DNA of 52,930 bases from Deltaproteobacteria bacterium (GTDB lineage Bacteria; Desulfobacterota; Deferrimicrobia; Deferrimicrobiales; Deferrimicrobiaceae), in assembly GCA_025356865.1 (NCBI GenBank), contig JANXQJ010000123.1:1-52930 (forward strand). The letters are read 5' to 3'. The notes beneath the pieces were generated by a model that had not been told where the DNA came from, ran no database searches, and was given only the letters and a program-made list of their open reading frames with translations. Below are positions 43,707 through 52,930 of this stretch, piece after piece. Within the stretch, counting starts at the first letter, position 1, and each line of letters opens with the position of its first letter. Made by a program: the position numbers and the translations under genes.

Positions 43707-44513
43707 GTGATCCACGCGCATAAGTTGCTGGAGGAAAGCCGCAAGTCGCTCGCCTCGACCCGGCCCCTCGTACACCACATCACCAACTACGTCGTAATGA
43801 ACCTGACCGCCAACGTCACCCTCGCGATGGGTGCTTCGCCCGTCATGGCGCACGACGTGGACGAGGTCGAGGAGATGGCATCGTTCGCCTCCTCGCTCGT
43901 GCTCAACATCGGGACGCTTTCGCCGCGCTGGATCGAGGCGATGGCGCTGGCGGGGAAAAAGGCCAAGTCGCGGGGAATCCCCGTGGTGTTCGATCCGGTC
44001 GGGGCGGGAGCGACGTCGCTGCGCACGGAGACGTGCCGGAAAATCCTTTCCGATGTGCGTCCCGACATCATCCGCGGAAACCGCGCCGAGGTCACCACCC
44101 TCGCCGGTGCCGTCGCCCGCATCAGCGGGGTCGACTCGCTCGAGACGGGCGCGGACCCGCTCGACCTTTATCGCGCCTTCGCCCGGGAGTCCGGCGCGGT
44201 CGTCTGCGTTTCCGGCCCTTCCGACTGGGTGACCGACGGCGACCGGATGCTCCGGGTCGACAACGGGCACCCGCTCTTCGGCCGCGTCACCGGGATGGGC
44301 TGTTCCGCCACGACGGCCGTGGCCGTTTACGCGGCTGCCGGATTGCCGCTGCTCGAAGCCACGGCGGTCGCCATGGGCGTATTCGGCGCCTGCGGGGAGG
44401 AGGCGTCCGCCGCTTCGCACGGCCCGGGCACTTTCGTCCCGTCGCTGATCGACGCGCTCCACCGGGTTTCGGGGGGCGGCGCGCCATCTCCGTTGCGGAT
44501 CGTCGAGTCGTGA
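43707..44513 (+). CDS. thiM: Hydroxyethylthiazole kinase ThiM
   Basis: ThiM phosphorylates the thiazole alcohol for thiamine salvage. The 268-residue ribokinase-like protein has PLVHHITNYVVMNLTANVTLAMGASPVMAHD, LNIGTLSPRW, PVVFDPVGAGATSLR, IIRGNRAEV and the anion-hole GMGCSATTAVA. The start is GTG at 43707, six nt after GGAGGAG (43694-43700); a longer frame to 43662 lacks a Shine-Dalgarno. Unlike E. coli thiM, it does not lie behind the riboswitch, which reads the other way. It overlaps the second thiE by 4 bp (GTGA). Confidence 0.95.
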   Translation: MIHAHKLLEESRKSLASTRPLVHHITNYVVMNLTANVTLAMGASPVMAHDVDEVEEMASFASSLVLNIGTLSPRWIEAMALAGKKAKSRGIPVVFDPVGAGATSLRTETCRKILSDVRPDIIRGNRAEVTTLAGAVARISGVDSLETGADPLDLYRAFARESGAVVCVSGPSDWVTDGDRMLRVDNGHPLFGRVTGMGCSATTAVAVYAAAGLPLLEATAVAMGVFGACGEEASAASHGPGTFVPSLIDALHRVSGGGAPSPLRIVES

Positions 44514-45166
44514 CCCGGACCCCGGACCCCACGCTGTATGTGGTGACCGACCGCGCTCTCTCCCGCGGCCGGAGCCACGGCGAGGTGGTCCGCCGCGCCA
44601 TCGCGGGCGGCGCGACGCTGATCCAGTACCGCGAGAAAAACCTATCCGAGGACGAGATGGCGGAAGAGGCGTCGCGCCTCCTCCGCACGTGCCGCGCGGG
44701 CGGAGTTCCGCTCATCGTCAACGACTCCCTCGAAGTGGCCCGGAAATCCGGCGCCGACGGGCTCCATCTTGGCCAGGGCGACAGTGACCCCGGCCGGGCG
44801 CGCGCGGTCATGGGCGCCGGCTTCCTCATCGGGGTGTCGGTGCACGATGCCGGAGAGGCGAGGAAGGCGGAAGCGGACGGAGCGGATTATCTCGCGGCCA
44901 ACGGGGTGTTCCCGACCGGCAGCAAGAGCGACCTCGGCGCCCCGCTCGGACTTTCGGGGCTCGCGGCGATCGTCGGGGCGACGTCGTTGCCGGTCGTGGC
45001 GATCGGGGGGATCAACGCAGGCAATGCGGCCGACGTGATCCGCGCCGGCGCAGCCGGGCTTGCGGTCATCTCGGCCGTGGTCTCGGCAGCCGGCATCGAG
45101 TCGGCGTGCCGGTCGTTGCGGGAGGCGATCGTGTCGGGGAGGGTCTGGGTCGCCGCGCAGCGGTAA
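44510..45166 (+). CDS. thiE: Thiamine-phosphate synthase family protein (ThiE type), thiM-linked copy
   Basis: This 218-residue paralogue of the gene at 40651 has TLIQYREKN (the QxREK form typical of ThiE), VNDSLEVARKSGADGLHLGQGD, GVSVHDAGEA and VAIGGINAGN. The phosphate loop reads LAANGVFPTGSKSD instead of the usual G.GPVF.T.TK, an alteration at a normally conserved site. Linkage to thiM (GTG overlapping its TGA) fits a salvage role in which ThiM product is joined to the pyrimidine. The two copies are clearly different proteins, not a recent duplication. It converges on the pilB gene with 17 bp between. Confidence 0.88.
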   Translation: MTRTPDPTLYVVTDRALSRGRSHGEVVRRAIAGGATLIQYREKNLSEDEMAEEASRLLRTCRAGGVPLIVNDSLEVARKSGADGLHLGQGDSDPGRARAVMGAGFLIGVSVHDAGEARKAEADGADYLAANGVFPTGSKSDLGAPLGLSGLAAIVGATSLPVVAIGGINAGNAADVIRAGAAGLAVISAVVSAAGIESACRSLREAIVSGRVWVAAQR

Positions 45167-45183
45167 CGCGTTCGCCGAACGGG

Positions 45184-47085
45184 CTACGCGGGCGCCGTCA
45201 GCGGTTCTTTCGACGGAACCTTGTCGCGCACGGTCGTCCGGCAGTAGGGGCAGAAGTTCCACTCGGGCGCCAGCACCTTGTTGCACGCGTGGCACGAGGA
45301 GACGACCGAGGTGCCGCACGCCGGGCAGAGCAGGAAATCGCTGGCGAGAGGCGACTGGCAGTGCGAGCAGAAACTCGAGAATTCGTCGTCGTTGTCGAGC
45401 ACCCGCCCCAGTTCCTCGAGCGTCGTCAACCCGGCTCGCACCTTCGCCATCCCGGCGTGGCTGAGCGTTTTCATCCCGCGTCCGACGGCCGTGTGGCGAA
45501 TCTCCCCCTCGGGGGCATTCGCGGTGATCATGTCGCGCAACTGGGGGCTGAAGGGCATGATCTCGTAAAGCCCCATCCGTCCCTTGTACCCCGTTCCCCC
45601 GCAGTTCGTGCATCCCGTGCCGTGGTACAGGGTGAGGTCCTGGGGGAGCGCGGAGCCCCAGCGAAGCCGTTCGGCCTCGGTTGGCGGCGTCTCGGCCTTG
45701 CACTTGGCGCAGATGGTGCGCACGAGCCGCTGGGCGACGATGCCGATGATCGACGAGGCGATGAGGTAGGACGGAATTCCCAGGTTGCGCAGCCGGGTGA
45801 CCGTGGCCGCGGTACTGTTGGTGTGGATCGTCGAGAGCACCAGGTGGCCGGTGAGCGCCGCCTGGATCGCGATGTTGGCCGTCTCGACGTCGCGCATCTC
45901 GCCGACCATGATGACGTCGGGGTCCTGCCGCAGCATGGCGCGCAGCATGGTCGCGAACGTCAGCCCGATCTTCTCCTGAACGGCCACCTGCGTGAGGCCG
46001 TCGAGCTCGTATTCGACCGGGTCTTCGACCGTCGTGATGTTCCGCGCGACGGTCCTGACCCGATTGAGCAGCCCGTAGAGCGTGGTCGACTTGCCCGAGC
46101 CCGTGGGGCCGGTGACGAGCAGAACCCCCTGCGGGGCTCGGACGATGCTTGTCAGCTGTCTCAGGTCTTCCTCGCCGAAGCCGAGCTGCTCCATCGGAAG
46201 TTGCGCGGAAGAAGAGTCGAGGATCCGGATGACCACCTTCTCGCCGTAGTTGGCCGGGATGGTCGAGACGCGCAGGTCGAGCGACTTGGCGCCGATCTTG
46301 ACGCCGATCCGTCCGTCCTGGGGCAGCCGCTTCTCGGCGATGTCCAGCTTGGCCATGATCTTGAGGCGTGAAACGATCGCTCCCTGCACCCACTTGGGGA
46401 GTTCCTGCGTCTTGCGCAGCAGGCCGTCGACCCGGTTCCGGATGACAAGGTGGTTTTTCGACGGTTCGACGTGGATGTCGGAAGCCCCGCTGTCGATCGC
46501 CTCGGCGATGAGCGCGTTGGCCATCCGGATGATCGGCGCGGCCTCGGATTTCTTGACGAGGTCCTCGACGTCGGCGCCTTCCCCCTTGCCCCGGTCCTGG
46601 ATGATCTCGACGCTTCGTTCTTCCTGGATATCCTTGAAGATGTTGTCGATCGACGCCCCGAGGTGGTAGTGCTGGTCGATGGCCCACAGGATGTCCGTCC
46701 GTGTGGCGATGAACGCCTTGATCGCGAAGCCCGAGGCGAAACGGACGTCTTCGAGCGCCTCGAAACTCAACGGGTCGGCCATGGCCAGGTGCAGTTCCTT
46801 GTGGATGAGCTGGACCGGCATGATCAGGTGCTTGCGGGCGACTTTCTCGGGGATGATCTCGGTGGCGCTCGGATCGATCGGGGTGGCCTGCAGGTCGAGC
46901 ATCGGGATGGCGAGCTGGATCGAAAGCGCCTGGGCGATCTCCTGCTCGGTGGCCAGCCCTTGCGACACGATGAATTCGCCCAGCTTGCCCTTGCGGAATT
47001 TCTGCTCCGAAAGGATCCGGTTCAGGTCTTTCTCGGAAACGAGTCCCGTCTCGACCAACAGTTCGCCCAGTCGCTTTTTTGCCAT
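45184..47085 (-). CDS. Type IV pilus/type II secretion assembly ATPase (PilB/GspE) with zinc-ribbon tail
   Basis: This 633-residue protein has an N-terminal MshEN domain (KRLGELLVETGLVSEKDLNRIL), the ATPase core with Walker A GPTGSGKSTTLYGLL, Asp box TVEDPVEYEL, Walker B DPDVIMVGEMRD and the His box LVLSTIHTNS, and a tetra-Cys zinc motif (CAKCKAE and GTGCTNCGG). About residues 572-620 add two further zinc ribbons (FCSHCQ/LLCPACG, SCHAC/FCPYC), absent from most GspE/PilB proteins. The motor powers pilus or pseudopilus assembly. No pilC, pilT or pilin gene is in the window. Gene context alone does not separate PilB from GspE. Confidence 0.88.
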   Translation of the reverse strand: MAKKRLGELLVETGLVSEKDLNRILSEQKFRKGKLGEFIVSQGLATEQEIAQALSIQLAIPMLDLQATPIDPSATEIIPEKVARKHLIMPVQLIHKELHLAMADPLSFEALEDVRFASGFAIKAFIATRTDILWAIDQHYHLGASIDNIFKDIQEERSVEIIQDRGKGEGADVEDLVKKSEAAPIIRMANALIAEAIDSGASDIHVEPSKNHLVIRNRVDGLLRKTQELPKWVQGAIVSRLKIMAKLDIAEKRLPQDGRIGVKIGAKSLDLRVSTIPANYGEKVVIRILDSSSAQLPMEQLGFGEEDLRQLTSIVRAPQGVLLVTGPTGSGKSTTLYGLLNRVRTVARNITTVEDPVEYELDGLTQVAVQEKIGLTFATMLRAMLRQDPDVIMVGEMRDVETANIAIQAALTGHLVLSTIHTNSTAATVTRLRNLGIPSYLIASSIIGIVAQRLVRTICAKCKAETPPTEAERLRWGSALPQDLTLYHGTGCTNCGGTGYKGRMGLYEIMPFSPQLRDMITANAPEGEIRHTAVGRGMKTLSHAGMAKVRAGLTTLEELGRVLDNDDEFSSFCSHCQSPLASDFLLCPACGTSVVSSCHACNKVLAPEWNFCPYCRTTVRDKVPSKEPLTAPA

Positions 47086-47214
47086 GGATCGAAAGTCCCC
47101 TTCATGTTCGATGGTACGCCATCATATCAGAAAGGGCACCGGGCGGAATGGGGTACTCTCCGCGAAACCGCAACCGGTTCCGTGCATCCTAATTGCCGAA
47201 GGGGGGTGTGAAAA

Positions 47215-47403
47215 ATGATCAAGTCAGCCACACAATCCAAGTGCCCAAGGTGCAACGGGGCGATGGTCAACGAGCGTTGTCAGGATATGGTCACCGTTTT
47301 CTACGCGTGGCGCTGCCTCAATTGCGGCGAGATCGTCGACGAAGTGGTCAACCGCAACCGGGGCGTGGTCGAGCGTCCGGCCAAGAAGCGGATGGCCAGT
47401 TAA
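47215..47403 (+). CDS. Small zinc-ribbon hypothetical protein
   Basis: This 62-residue protein has two CxxC knuckles (CPRC and CLNC) spaced like a single zinc ribbon, with a basic end (RPAKKRMAS). The central MVTVFYAWRCLNCGEIVD resembles small zinc-ribbon proteins sometimes found near pilin or signalling genes; I cannot assign a function. A GGGGGG Shine-Dalgarno sits before the ATG. It is divergent from the zinc-tailed ATPase, 129 bp apart. A short hairpin after the stop (AACCCA with TGGGTT, about 47402-47423) may end its transcript before the secA promoter. Confidence 0.7.
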   Translation: MIKSATQSKCPRCNGAMVNERCQDMVTVFYAWRCLNCGEIVDEVVNRNRGVVERPAKKRMAS

Positions 47404-47441
47404 CCCATCGTAATCATTGGGTTATCGGTATACCGGCAAGG

Positions 47442-47471
47442 TTGACAGCCGGTGGGGGCCTGTGATATCCT
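47442..47471 (+). promoter_or_regulatory. secA promoter
   Basis: TTGACA (47442-47447) and TATCCT (47466-47471) are separated by 18 bp, with a 41-bp gap to the secA ATG. The -35 is perfect and the -10 keeps TA...T. Confidence 0.6.
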
Positions 47472-47512
47472 CCGAGGGTTAAACAATAGACCCCAAGAGG
47501 GAACAAGCGCCC

Positions 47513-50059
<2,547 letters not shown>

Positions 50060-50091
50060 GCCCACCCCGCGGGCCGCATAAGGAGGATCCG

Positions 50092-51288
50092 ATGAAGCCG
50101 GTGAAAACGCTGCGGGTTCCGGGGTTCCGCGGGGCGGGAATGTCGTGCGGGCTCAAGAAGTCCGGCAAGCCCGACCTTGCGCTGGTGGTCAGCGACCTGC
50201 CGTGCGTCTCCGAGGTCGTGTTCACGAAGAACAAGGTGTTCGCGGCGCCCGTCGCGTGGGGCAAGGCGCTGAAAGGGCGCATCTCGACGCTTCGCGGCAT
50301 CGTGGCCAACAGCGGCAACGCCAACGCCTGCACCGGGGCCGAAGGGCTCCGGGCGGTGCGCGACACGGCGGCGGCGGCGTGCGCGGCGCTTGCGTTGCCG
50401 AAGGATTCCCTGCTCGTCTCGTCGACCGGCGTCATCGGCGTCCGGATGCCCTTCGAGAAGATCGTCGACGCGATGCCCGACCTGGTCGGGTCGCTCTCCC
50501 CCGACGGCATCCTGCCGGCGTGCGACGCGATCATGACCACCGACGCGTTTCCCAAGCGCGGCATCCGGAAGGTGAAGGTCGCGGGCGGCACCGTCACGAT
50601 CGGCGGCATCGCCAAGGGGGCGGGGATGATCGCCCCCAACATGGGGACGATGCTGGGCTACCTCTTCACCGACGCGTCGATCGCGGCGGGCGATCTCAAG
50701 CGCGTCTTCCGCGATTCGGTCGACCGGTCTTTCAACCGCATCGTGGTCGACGGCGACACGAGCACGAACGACACCGCGGCGATCTTCGCCAACGGGGCGT
50801 GCGGGCTGCCCCCCCTTTCGGGCGACGACCTCGAGGCGTTCGCCTTGGCGCTCCACGACCTGCTCCTCGACCTCGCGCTCATGATCGTGCGCGACGGCGA
50901 GGGTGCCACCCGCGTGGTGCGCATCGCGGTCACGGGGGCGAAGAGCGACGCCGACGCCGAGAAGGCGACGCGCGCGGTCGCGACGTCGCCGCTGGTCAAG
51001 ACCATGGTTGCGGGCGCCGACGCCAACTGGGGGCGCGTCATTGCCGCTGTCGGGCGCGCGGGCATCGCGATGAACCAGGAGAAGGCCGAGGTGTCGTTCG
51101 CGGGCGAGATCGTGCTCAAGGCCGGGATGGTCATCGACCCGAAGGCCGAGGCGCGCGCCGTCCCCAAGATCAAGAAGGAGGCGTTCGAGATCCGCGTCGA
51201 CCTCGGGCTCGGCTCCGGCAGCCACTACGTCTATTTTTCCGACCTGACGCACGCCTATATCGACTGCAACGCCGGCTACCGGTCCTAG
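50092..51288 (+). CDS. argJ: Glutamate N-acetyltransferase / amino-acid acetyltransferase ArgJ
   Basis: ArgJ recycles the acetyl group in arginine synthesis and, in bifunctional forms, also acetylates glutamate with acetyl-CoA. The 398-residue proenzyme self-cleaves before the threonine in GAGMIAPNMGTML (usually MATML; here Gly precedes the Thr). Other landmarks are GIVANSGNANACTGAEG, SSTGVIGVRMP, KRGIRKVKVAGGTVTIGGIAKGAG and DGDTSTNDTAA. The C-terminus DLTHAYIDCNAGYRS is typical, with the terminal Ser. A Shine-Dalgarno AGGAGGAT precedes the ATG. Whether it is mono- or bifunctional is not visible. No other arg genes are in the window. A dispersed hairpin repeat follows its stop. Confidence 0.94.
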   Translation: MKPVKTLRVPGFRGAGMSCGLKKSGKPDLALVVSDLPCVSEVVFTKNKVFAAPVAWGKALKGRISTLRGIVANSGNANACTGAEGLRAVRDTAAAACAALALPKDSLLVSSTGVIGVRMPFEKIVDAMPDLVGSLSPDGILPACDAIMTTDAFPKRGIRKVKVAGGTVTIGGIAKGAGMIAPNMGTMLGYLFTDASIAAGDLKRVFRDSVDRSFNRIVVDGDTSTNDTAAIFANGACGLPPLSGDDLEAFALALHDLLLDLALMIVRDGEGATRVVRIAVTGAKSDADAEKATRAVATSPLVKTMVAGADANWGRVIAAVGRAGIAMNQEKAEVSFAGEIVLKAGMVIDPKAEARAVPKIKKEAFEIRVDLGLGSGSHYVYFSDLTHAYIDCNAGYRS

Positions 51289-51315
51289 CAGCGGACAAGA
51301 GCCCGCCTGCGGCGG

Positions 51316-51403
51316 ACCGGCTCACGCTCAAGGCGTCCGACCTTTCGCTCCGCCGGCGGCCTTCGCGGCCTGGCGCCGCCCTCCCGTAGCGCGCCTTGCA
51401 TCC
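51316..51403 (-). repeat. Dispersed hairpin repeat, copy 2
   Basis: On minus, the 19-nt arm of copy 1 is exactly repeated (51365-51347), then a different 19-nt insert (51346-51328), then the same 12-nt arm GCGTGAGCCGGT (51327-51316). The insert can fold as AAGG-loop-CCTT. The looser match GGATGCAAGGCGCGC and GGCGCC extends the similarity to about 51403. It lies in the 157-bp gap between argJ and the patatin-like gene, so it may also act as a transcript end structure. Confidence 0.7.
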
Positions 51404-51445
51404 GGGTCCTTCTCCACCGCCATGACACATGATTCAGGAGGTTCG

Positions 51446-52357
51446 ATGAACCGCTTCTCCGCTCTTCGATCGCTTTCCGTTGCAACTGTCCTGCTGCTCT
51501 CCGCCTGCGTGACCGTTCCGCCCCAGCCTCCCCCGGCAGTGGTCGTTCCGCCGGCCCCCCGTCCCGTGGCGCGGGTCGCCGTCGCGCTCGGTTCCGGCGC
51601 CGCCAAGGGGTTCGCCCACATCGGTGTGCTCAAGGTGCTCGAGGGGCAGAACATCCCGGTGAACATGGTCGTCGGATCGAGTGCCGGCAGCTTCGTCGGG
51701 GCGCTCTATGCCTCCGGCTACGACGCGTTCACCCTGCAGAAGATGGCGCTGTCCATCGAGCGGGACGAGGTGGCCGACATCGGCATCCCCGACGTGGGAT
51801 TCGTGAAGGGCGAGAAACTCGAGGGATACGTCAACAAGGCGGTGAAGAACGCCCCGATCGAAAAGCTGAAAATCCCGTTCTTCGCGGTGGCGACCAACCT
51901 GAACAAGGGCCAGGAAACGGTATTCGGGCGGGGCAACACGGGGCAGGCCGTCCGCGCATCCTGCTCGGTGCCGGGCGTATTCAGGCCGGTCCGGATCGGT
52001 GACGCGCTCTACGTCGACGGCGGCGTGGTCAGCCCGGTTCCCGTCGACGCCGCGCGACGGATGGGCGCCGACGTCGTGATCGCGGTCGACATCTCCGGCG
52101 GCGGGATCGACAACCCCGACCCGACCGGCACGATCGACGCCATCCTCACTTCCGTCAACATCATGTACGCGCGTCTCTCCGAGCGGCAGCTCGACAAGGC
52201 CGACGTCGTCATCCGCCCCAAGGTGGGGCACATCGCGTCGGGCGACTTCACGAAGCGGAATGAGGCGATCCTCGAGGGCGAGAAGGCCGCGGCCGCGGCG
52301 CTCCCGAAGATCCGCGCGATCCTCGACGCCCTCCGCAAGGAAGGCCGGTTGCCATAG
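51446..52357 (+). CDS. Patatin-like phospholipase lipoprotein (RssA-like)
   Basis: This 303-residue protein has a lipoprotein signal (SVATVLLLSAC, Cys21) and a Pro-rich linker (PPQPPPAVVVPP), then a patatin domain. The oxyanion loop is GSGAAKGFAHIGVL, the nucleophile Ser is in GSSAGSFVGALYASGY and the Asp of the dyad is in YVDGGVVSPVP, so all catalytic parts are present. Such envelope patatins are thought to act on phospholipids or lipid-like esters; the location (inner or outer membrane) is not settled. The ATG at 51446 follows CAGGAGG. It is separated from rpsB by a 170-bp leader. Confidence 0.88.
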   Translation: MNRFSALRSLSVATVLLLSACVTVPPQPPPAVVVPPAPRPVARVAVALGSGAAKGFAHIGVLKVLEGQNIPVNMVVGSSAGSFVGALYASGYDAFTLQKMALSIERDEVADIGIPDVGFVKGEKLEGYVNKAVKNAPIEKLKIPFFAVATNLNKGQETVFGRGNTGQAVRASCSVPGVFRPVRIGDALYVDGGVVSPVPVDAARRMGADVVIAVDISGGGIDNPDPTGTIDAILTSVNIMYARLSERQLDKADVVIRPKVGHIASGDFTKRNEAILEGEKAAAAALPKIRAILDALRKEGRLP

Positions 52358-52373
52358 CCAAAGTGCAAACGAC

Positions 52374-52527
52374 TTGATAAGCAAGGCCGGATGATGGTAT
52401 AAGAAACCGTTTCACCACTACCCACGAGCGGGACTCTTTCCTGGGTGCCTTCGGCTTCAGAGCCTTAGGTCGGGGAAGGGGACGAACGCCCGGAGGAAAA
52501 AAACCCTGAAGGGGAGGATTCACGGCA
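52374..52527 (+). promoter_or_regulatory. rpsB promoter and about 120-nt structured leader
   Basis: TTGATA (52374-52379) and TATAAG (52398-52403) with an 18-bp spacer form the promoter. The leader, about 52410-52527, contains GC-rich complementary blocks: CCCACGAGCGGG, GGCTTCAGAGCC (a small hairpin), and GGGGAAGGGG opposite CCC tracts. The Shine-Dalgarno GGGGAGGA precedes the ATG. Long leaders before rpsB often bind S2 for autoregulation; I do not recognise a specific motif here, so that is inference. Confidence 0.5.
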
Positions 52528-52930
52528 ATGTCAAACGGTCAGAGCTCCATCATCACCATGAAGCAGTTGCTCGAGGCGGGCGTCCACTTCGGTCACCAGA
52601 CCAAGCGGTGGAACCCCAAGATGAAGAAGTACATCTTCACCGCCCGTAACGGCATCTACATCATCGACCTACAGCAGACGGTCAAGATGTTCCGCGCCGC
52701 CTACGACACGGTCCGCACCATGGCCTCCGAAGGCAAGACGCTGCTCTTCGTCGGCACCAAGAAGCAGGCCCAGGAAGCCGTCGAGGAAGAGGCGCGCCGC
52801 TCCGGGGCGGCCTACGTCAACCAGCGCTGGCTGGGCGGCATGCTCACCAACTTCCAGACCATCCGCAAGAGTCTCGACCGGCTCCAGAAGCTGGCCGACA
52901 TGCATACCGACGGCACCGCCGAGCGCCTTC
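52528..52930 (+). CDS. rpsB: 30S ribosomal protein S2 (partial, 3' end outside window)
   Basis: 134 codons are visible. The N-terminus is unmistakable for S2: [44 protein letters not shown], then [18 protein letters not shown] and [18 protein letters not shown]2 bridges the head and body of the 30S subunit with S1. The gene runs off the right edge; tsf usually follows outside the window. The start follows a Shine-Dalgarno within GGGGAGGA. Confidence 0.97.
   Translation, partial: MSNGQSSIITMKQLLEAGVHFGHQTKRWNPKMKKYIFTARNGIYIIDLQQTVKMFRAAYDTVRTMASEGKTLLFVGTKKQAQEAVEEEARRSGAAYVNQRWLGGMLTNFQTIRKSLDRLQKLADMHTDGTAERL

Overview
The window is a 52.9 kb stretch of high-GC bacterial chromosome, almost wholly coding, with many 4-bp ATGA/GTGA stop/start overlaps and frequent GTG and TTG starts. 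The gene set suggests an anaerobic, didermic, Deltaproteobacteria-like lineage (Desulfuromonadota/Desulfobacterota type). It includes an indolepyruvate:ferredoxin oxidoreductase with phenylacetate-CoA ligases, a radical-SAM ThiH rather than ThiO, a large PilB/GspE ATPase, LolB-like and other lipoproteins, a C-terminally zinc-tailed SecA and an AmrS radical-SAM protein. The taxonomic placement is inference from gene content. I see no CRISPR array, rRNA, tRNA, prophage or intact insertion sequence.

Left part (1-6711): a minus-strand pair lplT-aas (lysophospholipid transporter plus a PlsC-ACP-AMP-ligase fusion, cut by the window edge) is preceded by the decayed tail of an amidohydrolase. The divergent rplS-rnhB-yraN operon follows, and then a convergent ATP-type phosphofructokinase.

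Metabolic core (6889-19724): iorA-iorB-paaK, a 698-bp repeat-rich noncoding stretch, then a tandem-ACT gene, two tandem livK genes, livHMGF, a second paaK and rsmI, all on the plus strand. Together these look like one module for uptake of branched or aromatic amino acids, or aryl acids, and their interconversion through aryl-CoA and ferredoxin.

Middle (19738-32735): a minus-strand set amrS, small membrane protein and an NtrC-like regulator with a degenerate AAA+ domain sits divergent to ligA. A small ferritin-like gene, pgk, a CPBP protease, gph, a TMTC-like membrane TPR protein, bioB (with a BirA-type operator) and tatC-tldD follow.

Right part (32804-52930): a TPR protein, a LolB-like lipoprotein and a complete Dpp/Opp-type ABC transporter form one tightly overlapped operon. 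Thiamine genes follow: thiS-thiG-thiH-thiE on minus under a TPP riboswitch with terminator, and divergent thiM-thiE on plus. The window ends with a PilB/GspE ATPase carrying an added zinc-ribbon tail, a small zinc-ribbon protein, secA, argJ, a patatin-like lipoprotein and the start of rpsB.

The least conventional signals are these: (i) a dispersed repeat of about 85 bp with conserved arms and a variable same-length hairpin, seen at 11094-11176 and in inverse orientation at 51316-51403; (ii) the degenerate NtrC-type regulator linked to amrS; (iii) an intragenic terminator-like hairpin in rnhB; (iv) the IOR-PaaK-ACT-Liv module with duplicated binding proteins and ligases; (v) a TPP riboswitch with an extra hairpin in loop L5.
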